Of a stretch of DNA of 64,000 bases, positions 17,624 through 25,661 are shown piece by piece (the first letter of the stretch is position 1; the number at the start of each line of letters is the position of its first letter). The stretch is from Actinomadura atramentaria DSM 43919 (GTDB taxonomy: Bacteria > Actinomycetota > Actinomycetes > Streptosporangiales > Streptosporangiaceae). The position numbers were made by a program, and so were the translations under genes. Location of the stretch: assembly GCF_000381885.1 (NCBI RefSeq), contig NZ_KB907224.1:62001-126000 (forward strand), in the 5' to 3' direction. The notes beneath the pieces are model-generated. The model was not told where the DNA came from. It did not search any database and saw only the letters and a list, made by a program, of their open reading frames with translations.

Positions 17624-17665
17624 CCCGGTCCGGGGCCGCGCGGGCGAACGCGGCCCCGGACCGGG
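17624..17665. terminator. 17-bp perfect hairpin, terminator-like
   Basis: CCCGGTCCGGGGCCGCG (17624-17640) pairs perfectly with 17649-17665 around an eight-base loop. It lies 43 bases after the DUF3040 stop and is followed by a second hairpin in the same direction, giving a tandem terminator. Confidence 0.75.
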
Positions 17666-17707
17666 CGAACGGGAGTCGGCGGGGGTTCGGCGGGGGTCCG
17701 GGACGTC

Positions 17708-17902
17708 TCAGAACGCGAAGACGCCCGCGAGCGCCGCCGCGACGGCCACCGCGACGGCCGCGACCGCGACGATCAGGCGGACGCGCCGGCGGCGCCGCTC
17801 CCGGCCGAGCCTCGACATGCGGACCGCGAGCCGCGGGTCGTCCGCGGTGAGCCGTACCTCGATCTCGGCGAGGAGCCGCCGCTCCTCCATCGACAGCGCC
17901 AT
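17708..17902 (-). CDS. DUF3040 domain-containing small membrane protein
   Basis: A 64-residue protein. The N-terminus ALSMEERRLLAEIEVRLTADDP followed by a short basic patch and one Val/Ala-rich membrane segment matches actinobacterial DUF3040 proteins. It is shorter than usual, since members often have about 100-130 residues and two spans; here only one span is present. CGGAGG lies at good spacing before ATG 17902. Function unknown. Located 54 bases downstream of a GHL10 lipoprotein gene on the same strand. Confidence 0.8.
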   Translation of the reverse strand: MALSMEERRLLAEIEVRLTADDPRLAVRMSRLGRERRRRRVRLIVAVAAVAVAVAAALAGVFAF

Positions 17903-17956
17903 GCTTCAACCTCCGGGGGACGTGGGTGCCGTTATCCTCCCCCGGTTACAAGATCA

Positions 17957-19606
17957 TTATCCGTCTCGGGTGGTGGCGGTCACACCCCGCGCGGGAGCGC
18001 TCTCATGGTGCAGTCGATCAAGCGCGGTCACGTAGTACGTGTACGTCCGGCCGGGCTTGGCGCCGGTGTCGACGACGCCGCCGCCGCGCACCTCGGCCAG
18101 CAGCCGGTCGGCGCGCACCGGCGCGCACGCCGGGCCCGTCCCGTCCACCCGGTACACCGCGTACGACGCGGCGTTCGGCACGGCCTGCCACCGGACCCGC
18201 ACGCCCGAGGCGTCCGGTTCTGCGGTGACGTGCCGCGTCCCGGCCGGGGCGGGGCCGTCGCCCGCGGGCGGCAGCAGGGCGGGGCGCGGATAGTGGTCGG
18301 CGCGCAGCCGCTCGGCGAACCCGCGCCGGTTCGCCGCGACGTCGGCGGCGCTGAAGAACACGTCGCCGCGGACCTGCGGGTAGCGGGCGTTCAGCGCCAG
18401 GTGCCGCGACAGCTCCGCCTTGTCGCGCCACGGCCCGCCCTCCCCGACGCGGTAGGCGGCCTGCCCGATGGTGAGCTGCACGCGGGTGCCCTTCACCAGG
18501 TTCGCCCACCACGCCACGAGCGTCCGGTAGTCGGCGCGGTCGTCGCCGATCGGCCAGTAGAGCTGCGGGGTGACGTAGTCCAGCCAGCCCTCGCGGACCC
18601 AGCGTCGGGTGTCGGCGTACTGGTCGTCGTAGCTCTGCAGGGCGCGGGTGGCGGACCCGGCCGGGTCGGTGTCGGCGTTGCGCCACACCCCGAACGGGCT
18701 GATCCCGAACCGCACCCACGGCTTGGCGCGGTGGATGTCGGCCGACAGGCCCCGCACCAGCCCGTCCACGTTCGCGCGCCGCCACGCCGCCCGCGACTTC
18801 CCCTTGCCGTACGCGGCGTAGGCGGCCTTGTCGGGGTAGTCCTTCCCGTCCTCGGGATAGGGGTAGAAGTAGTCGTCGAAGTGGACGCCGTCGATGTCGT
18901 AGCGGTTGACGACGTCCAGGACCGAGCGGGTGACCAGGTCGCGGACCTGCGGCAGGCCCGGGTCGTACCACAGGCCGCCGCCGTAGGCGTGGACCCAGTC
19001 GGGGTGCCGCCGCGCCGGGCTCGACGCCGCCAGCTTCGAGCGGTCGGTGTCGCGCGACACCCGGTACGGGTTGAACCAGGCGTGGAACTCAAGGCCCCGC
19101 TCGTGGGCCTCCTTCACCATGAACCCCAGCACGTCCCACCCCGGGTCCTTGCCCTGCGTCCCGGTGATCCACTGCGACCACGGCTCGTACGGCGAGGCGT
19201 AGAACGCGTCGGCGTTCGGGCGGATCTGCACGTACACGGTGTTGAAGTTCATCGCCCGCGCCGTGTCGAGCAGCCTGCGGAACCGCTCCTGCTGCTCGTC
19301 GCGCGACCGGTCCCCGGCGGGCCAGTCCGCGCCGCCGACCGTCGTGATCCACATTCCGCGGACCTGCCGGGCGGGCGAGTCGCCCGGCGCTGGCATCGCC
19401 GGGCACTCCGCGGACGCGCCGCCGCCCGCCGCCGGGGCGCGGGCCGCCTCCGCCGCGGGCTCGTCGGAGCCGCCGCAGCCCGCCAGCGGCGCGCACGCCA
19501 GCGCGGCCGCCGCCACCGCCCCGGCGGCCCGCCCCCGCGGGGCGCGCCGCCGGGTACGCCGTGTACGTCGTCGTGCCGTGTCCCGGACCGTCGCTCGCCA
19601 GACCAT
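17957..19606 (-). CDS. GHL10-family (DUF187) glycosyl hydrolase-like lipoprotein
   Basis: A 549-residue exported lipoprotein. A very basic N-terminus leads into a short hydrophobic stretch ending in the lipobox LAGC, with Cys at residue 44. The TIM-barrel part has RGMWITTVGGADWP, ARAMNFNTVYVQIRP, AWFNPYRVS, and DIDGVHFDDYFYPYP, matching the YddW/DigH group that binds or cuts denuded peptidoglycan glycans. The last 90 residues form a fibronectin-III-like domain (VRVRWQAVPNAASYAVYRVDG). Probably acts on peptidoglycan outside the membrane. The start at 19606 is the best available, but no clear Shine-Dalgarno supports it. Confidence 0.85.
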   Translation of the reverse strand: MVWRATVRDTARRRTRRTRRRAPRGRAAGAVAAAALACAPLAGCGGSDEPAAEAARAPAAGGGASAECPAMPAPGDSPARQVRGMWITTVGGADWPAGDRSRDEQQERFRRLLDTARAMNFNTVYVQIRPNADAFYASPYEPWSQWITGTQGKDPGWDVLGFMVKEAHERGLEFHAWFNPYRVSRDTDRSKLAASSPARRHPDWVHAYGGGLWYDPGLPQVRDLVTRSVLDVVNRYDIDGVHFDDYFYPYPEDGKDYPDKAAYAAYGKGKSRAAWRRANVDGLVRGLSADIHRAKPWVRFGISPFGVWRNADTDPAGSATRALQSYDDQYADTRRWVREGWLDYVTPQLYWPIGDDRADYRTLVAWWANLVKGTRVQLTIGQAAYRVGEGGPWRDKAELSRHLALNARYPQVRGDVFFSAADVAANRRGFAERLRADHYPRPALLPPAGDGPAPAGTRHVTAEPDASGVRVRWQAVPNAASYAVYRVDGTGPACAPVRADRLLAEVRGGGVVDTGAKPGRTYTYYVTALDRLHHESAPARGVTATTRDG

Positions 19607-19720
19607 AGCGAGCCATTGTCACCCACCCGCCGGACTGGTCGCGCCCGCTTGGGCGAACCCGGGGCCAAGCGTTCCCGGCGCGGGGACGCGCCCGGCCGCC
19701 CGGCGGGTAGGACCCTGCGC

Positions 19721-20497
19721 ATGGCGGTGCTGCTGGCGCTGGTGGCCTCCCTGATGATCCTGGCCGGGGGGACCGTCGCGCTGCGCATCGGGGACCGCCG
19801 CCACCTGGTCCTCGGCCTGGCCGGCGGCATCGTCCTCGGCGTCGTGTCGTTCGACCTGGTCCCCGAGGCGCTGGAGGAGAGCGGCGCGGCGTTCCTGCAC
19901 GTCCCCGCGCCGATGATCGGGTTCGCGCTCGGATTCGGGCTGCTGCACGTCGTCGAGCAGGCCACCGCGATGCACCGCGCCCACGAGCACGAGTACGCCC
20001 CGCACCGGCATCCCGGCGCGGCGTCGGCGGCCGAGACCGTCGAGGCCGCCGCCGCGCACGCCTCGACGGCCGGGCGGATCGCCGCGGCCGCCCTCATCAC
20101 CCACACGTTCCTCGACGGGCTGACGATCGGGCTCGCGCTGGAGTCCTCCACCACGACCGGTCTGCTCGTCCCCGTCGCGATCTTCGCGCACAACTTCGCC
20201 GACGGGTTCAACACCGTCACGTTCGCGTCGCTGCGCGACCCCGCCCGGCGGCCCGCCCTGGCCTTCCTGGCCGCCGCGATGCTCGCGCCGCTGCTCGGCG
20301 CGGGCCTCACCGAACTCGTCGCCGTCCCGCACGGCGTCCTCGGCCCCTACCTGGGGTTCATCTCCGGCGTCCTGCTCTACCTCGCCGCCGCCGACATCCT
20401 CCCCGAGGCGCACAGCAACCACCCGCGCGTCGCCACGCTCGCCATGACCGCCGCCGGGGTCGTCGCCGTCCTGCTCATCGTCGGCGCCGCCCACTGA
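19721..20497 (+). CDS. ZIP family metal transporter
   Basis: A 258-residue membrane protein with about eight spans. The metal site motifs are HTFLDGLTIGLALE in the fourth span and HNFADGFN in the fifth. A His-rich cytosolic loop (HRAHEHEYAPHRH) precedes them. Such proteins move zinc or other divalent cations into the cytoplasm. The ATG at 19721 follows a TAGGAC box by 7 nt with no Shine-Dalgarno. No Zur-type operator was recognised by eye. It converges with an SDR gene only six bases away. Confidence 0.85.
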   Translation: MAVLLALVASLMILAGGTVALRIGDRRHLVLGLAGGIVLGVVSFDLVPEALEESGAAFLHVPAPMIGFALGFGLLHVVEQATAMHRAHEHEYAPHRHPGAASAAETVEAAAAHASTAGRIAAAALITHTFLDGLTIGLALESSTTTGLLVPVAIFAHNFADGFNTVTFASLRDPARRPALAFLAAAMLAPLLGAGLTELVAVPHGVLGPYLGFISGVLLYLAAADILPEAHSNHPRVATLAMTAAGVVAVLLIVGAAH

Positions 20498-20502
20498 ACC
20501 GC

Positions 20503-21309
20503 CTACCGCAGCGTCGACAGGCCCCCGTCCACGCCCAGCACCTGCCCGGTCACGTACGACGCCCGCCCCGACAGCAGGAACACCACCGCGTCCGCGACCT
20601 CCCACGCCGTCCCCTGCCGGCCCAGCGGGATCAGCCGCGCCACCCGGTCCCGGTCGGCGTTGCCCGCCGACGCCGACCGGCCCATCACCGTGTCCACCAG
20701 ACCCGGCGCGACCACGTTCACCCGCACCCCGCGCGGCGCGCCCTCCGCCGCCGCGTGCCGCGCCAGCCCCGTCAACCCCGCCTTGGACGCGTCGTAGGAC
20801 GGCGACCGGCTGCCCGGCTTCGCGCCCGCCAGCGACCCGGTGAACACCACCGACCCGCCCGCGGGCAGCACCGGCAGCGCCGCCCGCGCCACCAGGAACG
20901 GGCCGCGCAGGTTCACCGCCAGCACCCGGTCCCAGTCCGCGACGTCCGTGCCCGCAAGCCCCAGGCCCACGCCGATCCCGGAGTTCACCACCACGCCGTC
21001 CAGACCGCCCAGCAGCCGGGCCGCGTCCGCGACCATCCGCGCGGCGTCGCCGGGGTCGGCGACGTCCCCGGTCAGCGGATGCGCGGCACCGCCCTCGCCC
21101 GCGATCAGCGCGGCCGTCCCGGCGGCCGCGTCCGCGTCGATGTCGGCGCAGGCCACCGCCGCGCCCTCCCGGGCCGCGAGCACGCTGATCGCGCGGCCGT
21201 TGCCGACGGGGGCGTCCGCGTCGTCGCTGCGCCGCGTCCCGGCGCCGACCACGAGCACGCGGCGGCCCGGCAGCAGCCGCCGGTCGGAATCGTCTGGTTC
21301 GAGGGGCAT
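20503..21309 (-). CDS. SDR family oxidoreductase with extended glycine loop
   Basis: A 268-residue short-chain dehydrogenase. The cofactor loop carries an insertion: VVGAGTRRSDDADAPVGNG in place of the plain TGxxxGIG, a form I know from one actinobacterial SDR group. The catalytic set is FTGSLAG Ser and YDASK, and the C-terminal QVLGVDGGLSTLR is typical of fatty-acid-reductase-like SDRs. ATG 21309 follows TAGGGT (21318-21323) by eight bases. Substrate unknown. It is divergent from a spermidine-synthase-like gene. Confidence 0.85.
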   Translation of the reverse strand: MPLEPDDSDRRLLPGRRVLVVGAGTRRSDDADAPVGNGRAISVLAAREGAAVACADIDADAAAGTAALIAGEGGAAHPLTGDVADPGDAARMVADAARLLGGLDGVVVNSGIGVGLGLAGTDVADWDRVLAVNLRGPFLVARAALPVLPAGGSVVFTGSLAGAKPGSRSPSYDASKAGLTGLARHAAAEGAPRGVRVNVVAPGLVDTVMGRSASAGNADRDRVARLIPLGRQGTAWEVADAVVFLLSGRASYVTGQVLGVDGGLSTLR

Positions 21310-21317
21310 GGCCCCGC

Positions 21318-21378
21318 ACCCTAGCCCGCGCCGCCCCGCCCGGGAATCCCCTCCCCGCGAGGGAAGCACCGGTAATCT
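21318..21378. promoter_or_regulatory. Divergent leaderless promoters of SDR and spermidine-synthase-like genes
   Basis: On the minus strand TAGGGT (21323-21318) stands eight bases before the SDR ATG. On the plus strand TAATCT (21373-21378) stands eight bases before ATG 21387. Neither gene has a Shine-Dalgarno. Confidence 0.5.
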
Positions 21379-21386
21379 GCCCCCTC

Positions 21387-22064
21387 ATGGCCCCGAGCAC
21401 GGACACCGCCCCCGTCGTCCTCGCCCGCGCGCCCGGCGTCGGCGGCGAACTCGTCCTGCGGCGCAGCGGCCCGCACTACGAGATCATCAGCAACGGCGTG
21501 TTCCTCATGGACACCCGCGACGGGACGTCCGAGCGGCTGCTGGTCCGCGCCGCCGTCGACGGCCCGGCCGCGCCCGCGAGCGTCCTCATCGGCGGGCTCG
21601 GCGTCGGGTTCTCCCTCGCCGAGGCCGCCGCCCGGCCCCACCTGCGCCGCATCACCGTCGTCGAGCGCGAACCCGCCGTCGCGGACTGGCACCGCGGCCC
21701 GCTCGCGCCGTTCTCCGGCGGCGCGCTGGACGACCCCCGCGTCGAACTGCGCGTCACCGACCTGCTCGACTGGCTCGACGGGGAACACGACCGCCACGAC
21801 GCGCTGTGCCTGGACATCGACAACGGCCCCCACTGGACCGTCACCCCCGGCAACGCCCGCCTCTACGGCCCCGCCGGGCTGCGGCGGCTGGCGGACCGCC
21901 TCACGCCGCGCGGCGTCCTGGCGGTCTGGAGCGCCGGGGACGCGCCCGGGTTCGCCGACCTGCTGCGCGACCGGTTCCGCTCGGTGGACGTGCGGGCGGT
22001 GCCCGTGCGGCGCGGGGAACCCGACCTGGTGTACCTCGCCCGCGGCCCCCGGCCCGGCGACTGA
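21387..22064 (+). CDS. Spermidine synthase-like / class I methyltransferase-fold protein
   Basis: A 225-residue protein with the Rossmann-like fold of spermidine synthases. The region SVLIGGLGVGFSLAEAA is the nucleotide-binding turn, ITVVEREPAVADWHR the acidic strand 2, and YDALCLDIDNGPHW (written HDALCLDIDNGPHW) the strand 4 region. It lacks the N-terminal domain of true SpeE, so polyamine synthesis is not certain; many actinobacteria have such stand-alone proteins of unknown reaction. ATG 21387 directly follows a -10 box. Confidence 0.75.
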   Translation: MAPSTDTAPVVLARAPGVGGELVLRRSGPHYEIISNGVFLMDTRDGTSERLLVRAAVDGPAAPASVLIGGLGVGFSLAEAAARPHLRRITVVEREPAVADWHRGPLAPFSGGALDDPRVELRVTDLLDWLDGEHDRHDALCLDIDNGPHWTVTPGNARLYGPAGLRRLADRLTPRGVLAVWSAGDAPGFADLLRDRFRSVDVRAVPVRRGEPDLVYLARGPRPGD

Positions 22065-22186
22065 CCAGAGCAACCCGACAAACCCGACAACCCGGCGCGG
22101 GGGTTTCTGTCGACCCGGGCCACTCCCCCCATCCGACCGGTTCGCTAGGTTTCGACCAGACAGTAAGAACCGTTTGGAGGTCCCCC

Positions 22187-22774
22187 GTGGCCACAGCCCA
22201 CGCCGCCCCGCGCCGCCGCACCGTCCTCGGCGACCTGCTCCCCGGCGCGCTCACCCGCGACGCCGCGCTCGTCCTCGGCTCGGCCGTCCTCGTCGGCGTC
22301 GCCGCCCAGATCAGCGTCCCGCTGCCCGGCACCCCCGTCCCCGTCACCGGCCAGACCTTCGCCGTCCTGCTCGCCGGGGCCGCCCTCGGGCCGGTCCGCG
22401 CCGCGCTCGGCATGCTCGTCTACCTGCTCGCCGGCCTCGCGGGCGTGCCGTGGTTCACCGAGGGGTCGTCCGGCGCGGGCGTCCCGACGCTCGGCTACGT
22501 GCTCGGGTTCGTCGTCGCGGCCGCCGTCGTCGGCCGGCTGGCCCGCGCCGGGGGCGACCGCACGCCGCTGCGCACGCTCGGGACGATGCTGCTCGGCACG
22601 GTGATCATGTACGCGGCGGGCGTCCCGTACCTGGCGGCGTCCCTGGGCGTCGACCTGGGCAAGGCCGTCCACCTGGGCCTCACGCCGTTCCTGGCCGGGG
22701 ACGGGCTGAAGATCGTCCTGGCGGCGGCCCTGCTGCCCGGCGCGTGGCGGCTCGCCGGCCGCGACCGCGGCTAG
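22187..22774 (+). CDS. bioY: Biotin transporter BioY
   Basis: A 195-residue, six-span substrate-binding (S) component of the energy-coupling-factor biotin importer. Marks are ISVPLPGTPVPVTGQTFAVL, LVYLLAGLAGVPWFT and the C-terminal FLAGDGLKIVLAAALLP. GTG 22187 has TGGAGG (22175-22180) upstream. No ecfA/ecfT genes are adjacent, so it either works alone or shares modules encoded elsewhere. A terminator follows at 22793-22827. A TAGGTT box at 22146-22151 may be the -10. Confidence 0.9.
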   Translation: MATAHAAPRRRTVLGDLLPGALTRDAALVLGSAVLVGVAAQISVPLPGTPVPVTGQTFAVLLAGAALGPVRAALGMLVYLLAGLAGVPWFTEGSSGAGVPTLGYVLGFVVAAAVVGRLARAGGDRTPLRTLGTMLLGTVIMYAAGVPYLAASLGVDLGKAVHLGLTPFLAGDGLKIVLAAALLPGAWRLAGRDRG

Positions 22775-22792
22775 CCGGCGGTCGCGCGCACC

Positions 22793-22827
22793 GGTGCGGG
22801 CGGGGTCGGCCGATCCCCGCCCGCACC
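22793..22827 (+). terminator. Terminator after bioY, 13-bp stem
   Basis: GGTGCGGGCGGGG (22793-22805) pairs with 22815-22827 around a nine-base loop and is followed by GCCGTTTTC. Confidence 0.85.
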
Positions 22828-22894
22828 GCCGTTTTCGGGGTACATACCGGACGAGATGTGGCACACGCCTCACGCTGCCCGGCCACCCCGACTG

Positions 22895-22923
22895 TTTGAA
22901 CAGGTTCAAAAGTCCCGTACAGT
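22895..22923 (+). promoter_or_regulatory. menF promoter with perfect operator dyad
   Basis: TTTGAAC (22895-22901), AG, GTTCAAA (22904-22910) is a perfect 16-bp dyad. It contains the -35 element TTGAAC (22896-22901); a 16-bp spacer leads to TACAGT (22918-22923), and GTG 22931 follows after 7 nt, so the message is leaderless. A bound repressor would occlude the -35. The same TGAAC-N2-GTTCA core occurs upstream of menB. Confidence 0.65.
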
Positions 22924-22930
22924 GAGGTTC

Positions 22931-24166
22931 GTGAAGCTCGCCGCGACCACCACGGACCACCTCACCGTCCACACCGCGCCGATCGCCGACCCCGGCGACC
23001 TCATCGCCCGCCTGCCCGGACCCGGCGCCCTCGCCTTCGTCCACCGCGGGCAGGGCGTCATCGGCTGGGGCGAGGCCGCCCGCATCGCCGTGCCCGGCGG
23101 CCGCGACCGGTTCACCGCCGCCGCCGCGCGCCTGGCCGAGCTGTTCGCGGGCGCCGACGTCCACGACCCGCTCCGCCTCCCCGGCACCGGGCCCGTCGCC
23201 TTCGGCACCTTCGGATTCACCCCCGACTCCCCCGGCAACGCCCTCATCGTCCCCCGGCACGTCCTGGGCCGCCGCGACGGCGCCGCCTGGGTCACCACCA
23301 TCGGCGCGGACCCCGCACCCCTCGGGCTCGTCCGCCCGCCCGCCGACCCCGGCCCCCTCACCTGGAGCGACGGCGCGCTCGGCGCGGCCGGGTGGCAGGA
23401 CGCCGTCGCCGCCGCCGTCGCCCGCATCCGCGCCGGCGGCCTCGGCAAGGTCGTCCTGGCCCGCGACCTGTACGCCGAGGCGGCCGCCCCCATCGACGAC
23501 CGCGTCCTGCTGCGCCGCCTGGCCGACCGGTTCCCCGGCTGCTACACCTTCGCCTGCGACGGCCTCGTCGGGGCCACCCCCGAACTCCTCGTCCGCCGCT
23601 CCGGCGGCACCGTGGAGTCCCTGGTGCTGGCCGGAACCTCGGCGCGCGGCACCGACGACGCCGATGACGCGGCCCGCGCGGCGGCGCTGCGCGCGTCGGC
23701 CAAGGACCTGCACGAGCACGCCTACGCCGCCGACATGGTGCGGGCCTCGCTCGCGCCGCTGTGCGACGAACTGGTCGCGCCCGACGAGCCGGAGATCCTC
23801 GCGCTGCCCAACGTCATGCACCTGGCGTCCCCGATCCGGGGGCGGCTGCGCTCGGAGCGCTCGGTGCTGGACGTCGTCGGCGCGCTGCACCCGACGCCCG
23901 CCGTGGGCGGCACCCCGACGGCGGCGGCGCTGGACCTGATCGCCGAACTGGAGGGCATGGAACGCGGCAGGTACGCGGCCCCGGTCGGCTGGATCGACGG
24001 GCGCGGCGACGGCGAGTGGGGCATCGCGCTGCGCTGCGCGGAGGTCGGGGGGCGGCGGGCGCGGCTGTTCGCGGGCTGCGGGATCGTCGGGGACTCGGTG
24101 CCCGCCGAGGAGCTGGCCGAGGCCGACAACAAGTTCCGCGCGATGCGCTACGCGCTGGAGGGCTGA
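22931..24166 (+). CDS. menF: Isochorismate synthase
   Basis: A 411-residue chorismate-utilising enzyme that converts chorismate to isochorismate, the first committed step of menaquinone synthesis. Marks are GLGKVVLARDLYAEA, the VGATPELLVRRSGGTVESLVLAGT block, ASAKDLHEHAYAADMV, LHPTPAVGGTPTAAAL and RLFAGCGIVGDSVP near the C-terminus. A siderophore role (EntC/DhbC-like) is possible in principle, but menB, menC, menD and menE lie within 18 kb and no salicylate or DHB gene is present. GTG 22931 is chosen because the promoter leaves no room for the upstream ATG at 22856. Confidence 0.9.
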   Translation: MKLAATTTDHLTVHTAPIADPGDLIARLPGPGALAFVHRGQGVIGWGEAARIAVPGGRDRFTAAAARLAELFAGADVHDPLRLPGTGPVAFGTFGFTPDSPGNALIVPRHVLGRRDGAAWVTTIGADPAPLGLVRPPADPGPLTWSDGALGAAGWQDAVAAAVARIRAGGLGKVVLARDLYAEAAAPIDDRVLLRRLADRFPGCYTFACDGLVGATPELLVRRSGGTVESLVLAGTSARGTDDADDAARAAALRASAKDLHEHAYAADMVRASLAPLCDELVAPDEPEILALPNVMHLASPIRGRLRSERSVLDVVGALHPTPAVGGTPTAAALDLIAELEGMERGRYAAPVGWIDGRGDGEWGIALRCAEVGGRRARLFAGCGIVGDSVPAEELAEADNKFRAMRYALEG

Positions 24167-24174
24167 CCGGCCGG

Positions 24175-24201
24175 GGGGCTTCCGTGCTCGAAGGGAGCCC
24201 T
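24175..24201 (+). terminator. Likely terminator after menF
   Basis: GGGCTTCC (24176-24183) pairs with GGGAGCCC (24193-24200), including one G-U pair, around a nine-base loop. A T-rich stretch (gttgtttt) begins 12 bases later. Confidence 0.55.
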
Positions 24202-24258
24202 CAGCCGTCGTCGTTGTTTTGCCCTGCGACTTGGTGTCCGATTTTCCCGCCTCGCGCC

Positions 24259-24271
24259 TTTACGTAGTAAA
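24259..24271. promoter_or_regulatory. AT-rich dyad TTTAC-GTA-GTAAA
   Basis: A perfect five-base inverted repeat with a three-base spacer in the AT-rich 194-bp gap between menF and the duplicated-domain gene. A candidate operator; TAGCGT (24316-24321) downstream could be the -10 for the next gene. Confidence 0.35.
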
Positions 24272-24360
24272 TTTCGGGGTAATTCGGACATTCGGGCGGA
24301 GGGGGCGGCGGTCCGCTAGCGTGCGGGTCCGGAGTCCCCGACCCCCTCCGGAGCACGACG

Positions 24361-25044
24361 ATGATTCCGCACGACGAACTCCCGGCCCTTCGGGCGGCGG
24401 CGGTCCGCGGCCTGCGCGAGCTCGCCGACTTCCTGACGGCCCACCCCGACCTGCCGCCGCCGTACGCGTCGGACTTCTTCAGCCCGTCCCTCCCCCGCAC
24501 GACCGAGGAGGACGAGCGGGCGGAGGTCGAGCGGATCGCGGAGGTCCTGGGCATCGAGGCGGTCGCGGGCGACGGCGAGTGCTCGGCGCGCCGGTTCTTC
24601 GGCCCGGTCAAGTACCGGGCGTTCGCGCTCACCCGCGCGAGCATGGACCGGTACCGGGCGTGGTCGAGCTATTCGGGGTCGGTGACGCCGTGGCCGGGCG
24701 GGGCCGCCGGGCCGCCGGCGGACCCCGAGCCCGAGCCGGACCGGGCGGCGTACGTCGGCGGCCTGCGGGAGCTGGCCGCGTTCCTGGAGGCGCGTCCCGA
24801 CCTGCCCGAGCCGGAGTCGGTGATGGTCCGCCCCGACATCGCGACCGGGGACGAGGCGCGCGACCGCGCCGAGGTGGACCGGATCGCGGGCGTCCTCGGC
24901 GTCGAGACCGCCGGCTACCCCGCCTCCCAGTACTTCGCGAGCCGCCGCTTCGGCCCGGTGGAGTACACCGCCGTCGCGATCGGCCACGAGAGCGCGGCGC
25001 GCACGGCGGCGCTGCGGACGTACCGGGACGCCGTCACGCCGTAG
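24361..25044 (+). CDS. Uncharacterised protein made of two tandem related domains
   Basis: A 227-residue soluble acidic protein that I do not recognise. It is an internal duplication. Residues about 15-110 contain GLRELADFLTAHPDLPPP, an acidic EVERIAEVLGIEA helix and FFGPVKYRAFAL, ending YSGSVTP. Residues about 130-227 repeat the pattern with GLRELAAFLEARPDLPEP, EVDRIAGVLGVET and RFGPVEYTAVAI, ending YRDAVTP. ATG 24361 has CGGAG upstream. The surrounding gap is AT-rich for this genome. No catalytic motif is visible. Confidence 0.75.
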   Translation: MIPHDELPALRAAAVRGLRELADFLTAHPDLPPPYASDFFSPSLPRTTEEDERAEVERIAEVLGIEAVAGDGECSARRFFGPVKYRAFALTRASMDRYRAWSSYSGSVTPWPGGAAGPPADPEPEPDRAAYVGGLRELAAFLEARPDLPEPESVMVRPDIATGDEARDRAEVDRIAGVLGVETAGYPASQYFASRRFGPVEYTAVAIGHESAARTAALRTYRDAVTP

Positions 25045-25172
25045 CGGACCTGACAGTCGAAACGGGACATGGGATACGTGTCGTAGCATCCTTGGTGATC
25101 GGTGACGCGCTGGAGCGTTCCGACCGGCGGCCCGGCCGCCGCCGACCCCGTCTCCCGAGAGGACCCGCGACC

Positions 25173-25655
25173 GTGGACGTCGAGCGGACCGCCCTGCCCG
25201 GCATCGGCCTGCAGCATGTGATCACGACCGGGAAGGGCCGCCGGATCGGCGTCATCTCGCACCGCACCGGCCGCCGGGACCTGGTCGTCTACGACCGCGA
25301 CGACCCCGACTCGTGCGCGGTGACGGCGGCGCTGACGCCGGAGGAGGCCAACGCGGTCGCCGAGCTGCTCGGCACGGGACGGATCGTGGAGCACCTGGCC
25401 GAGCTGCACCGGCAGGTGGAGGGCCTGACGACCGAGCAGATCGCGCTCGCGGCCGACTCCCCGTACGCGGGGCGGCCGCTGGGCGACACGCGGGCGCGGA
25501 CGCGGACGGGCGCGTCGATCGTGGCGGTCGCGCGGCGCGGGGAGGTCGTGGCCAGCCCGCGCCCCGACTTCGTGTTCCAGGCCGGGGACGTGGTCGTGGT
25601 GGTCGGCACCGACGAGGGCACCAGCGCCGTCGCCGGCATCCTCGCCGACGGCTGA
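25173..25655 (+). CDS. TrkA-C domain regulatory subunit of cation:proton antiporter
   Basis: A 160-residue cytosolic protein. The first half (LPGIGLQHVITTGKGRRIGVISHRTGRRDLVVYD) resembles the N-terminal domain of KhtT-like proteins. The second half, GASIVAVARRGEVVASPRPDFVFQAGDVVVVVGT, is a typical TrkA-C (RCK-C) ligand-binding domain. GTG 25173 has GAGAGGA upstream. The stop is six bases before the antiporter gene, so the pair is an operon; this subunit probably gates it in response to a nucleotide or pH. Confidence 0.9.
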   Translation: MDVERTALPGIGLQHVITTGKGRRIGVISHRTGRRDLVVYDRDDPDSCAVTAALTPEEANAVAELLGTGRIVEHLAELHRQVEGLTTEQIALAADSPYAGRPLGDTRARTRTGASIVAVARRGEVVASPRPDFVFQAGDVVVVVGTDEGTSAVAGILADG

Positions 25656-25661
25656 GAGCGC

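Larger units (their letters stand above)
17296..17707. other. 412-bp gene-poor stretch with two strong hairpins and a possible small transcript
   Basis: Between the MFS start and the DUF3040 stop I find no convincing gene. On the plus strand a TACAGT box (17403-17408) precedes a 29-codon frame, ATG 17427 to TGA 17516, starting MCPPGSIHSLRG, and a perfect hairpin follows at 17549-17582. That is the layout of a small RNA or leader peptide, but the -35 is weak and the peptide is not recognised. Confidence 0.3.

Noticed and set aside
22146..22180. Biotin-responsive operator before bioY
   Set aside because: I looked for a clear dyad around the -10 and Shine-Dalgarno and found none good enough to report.
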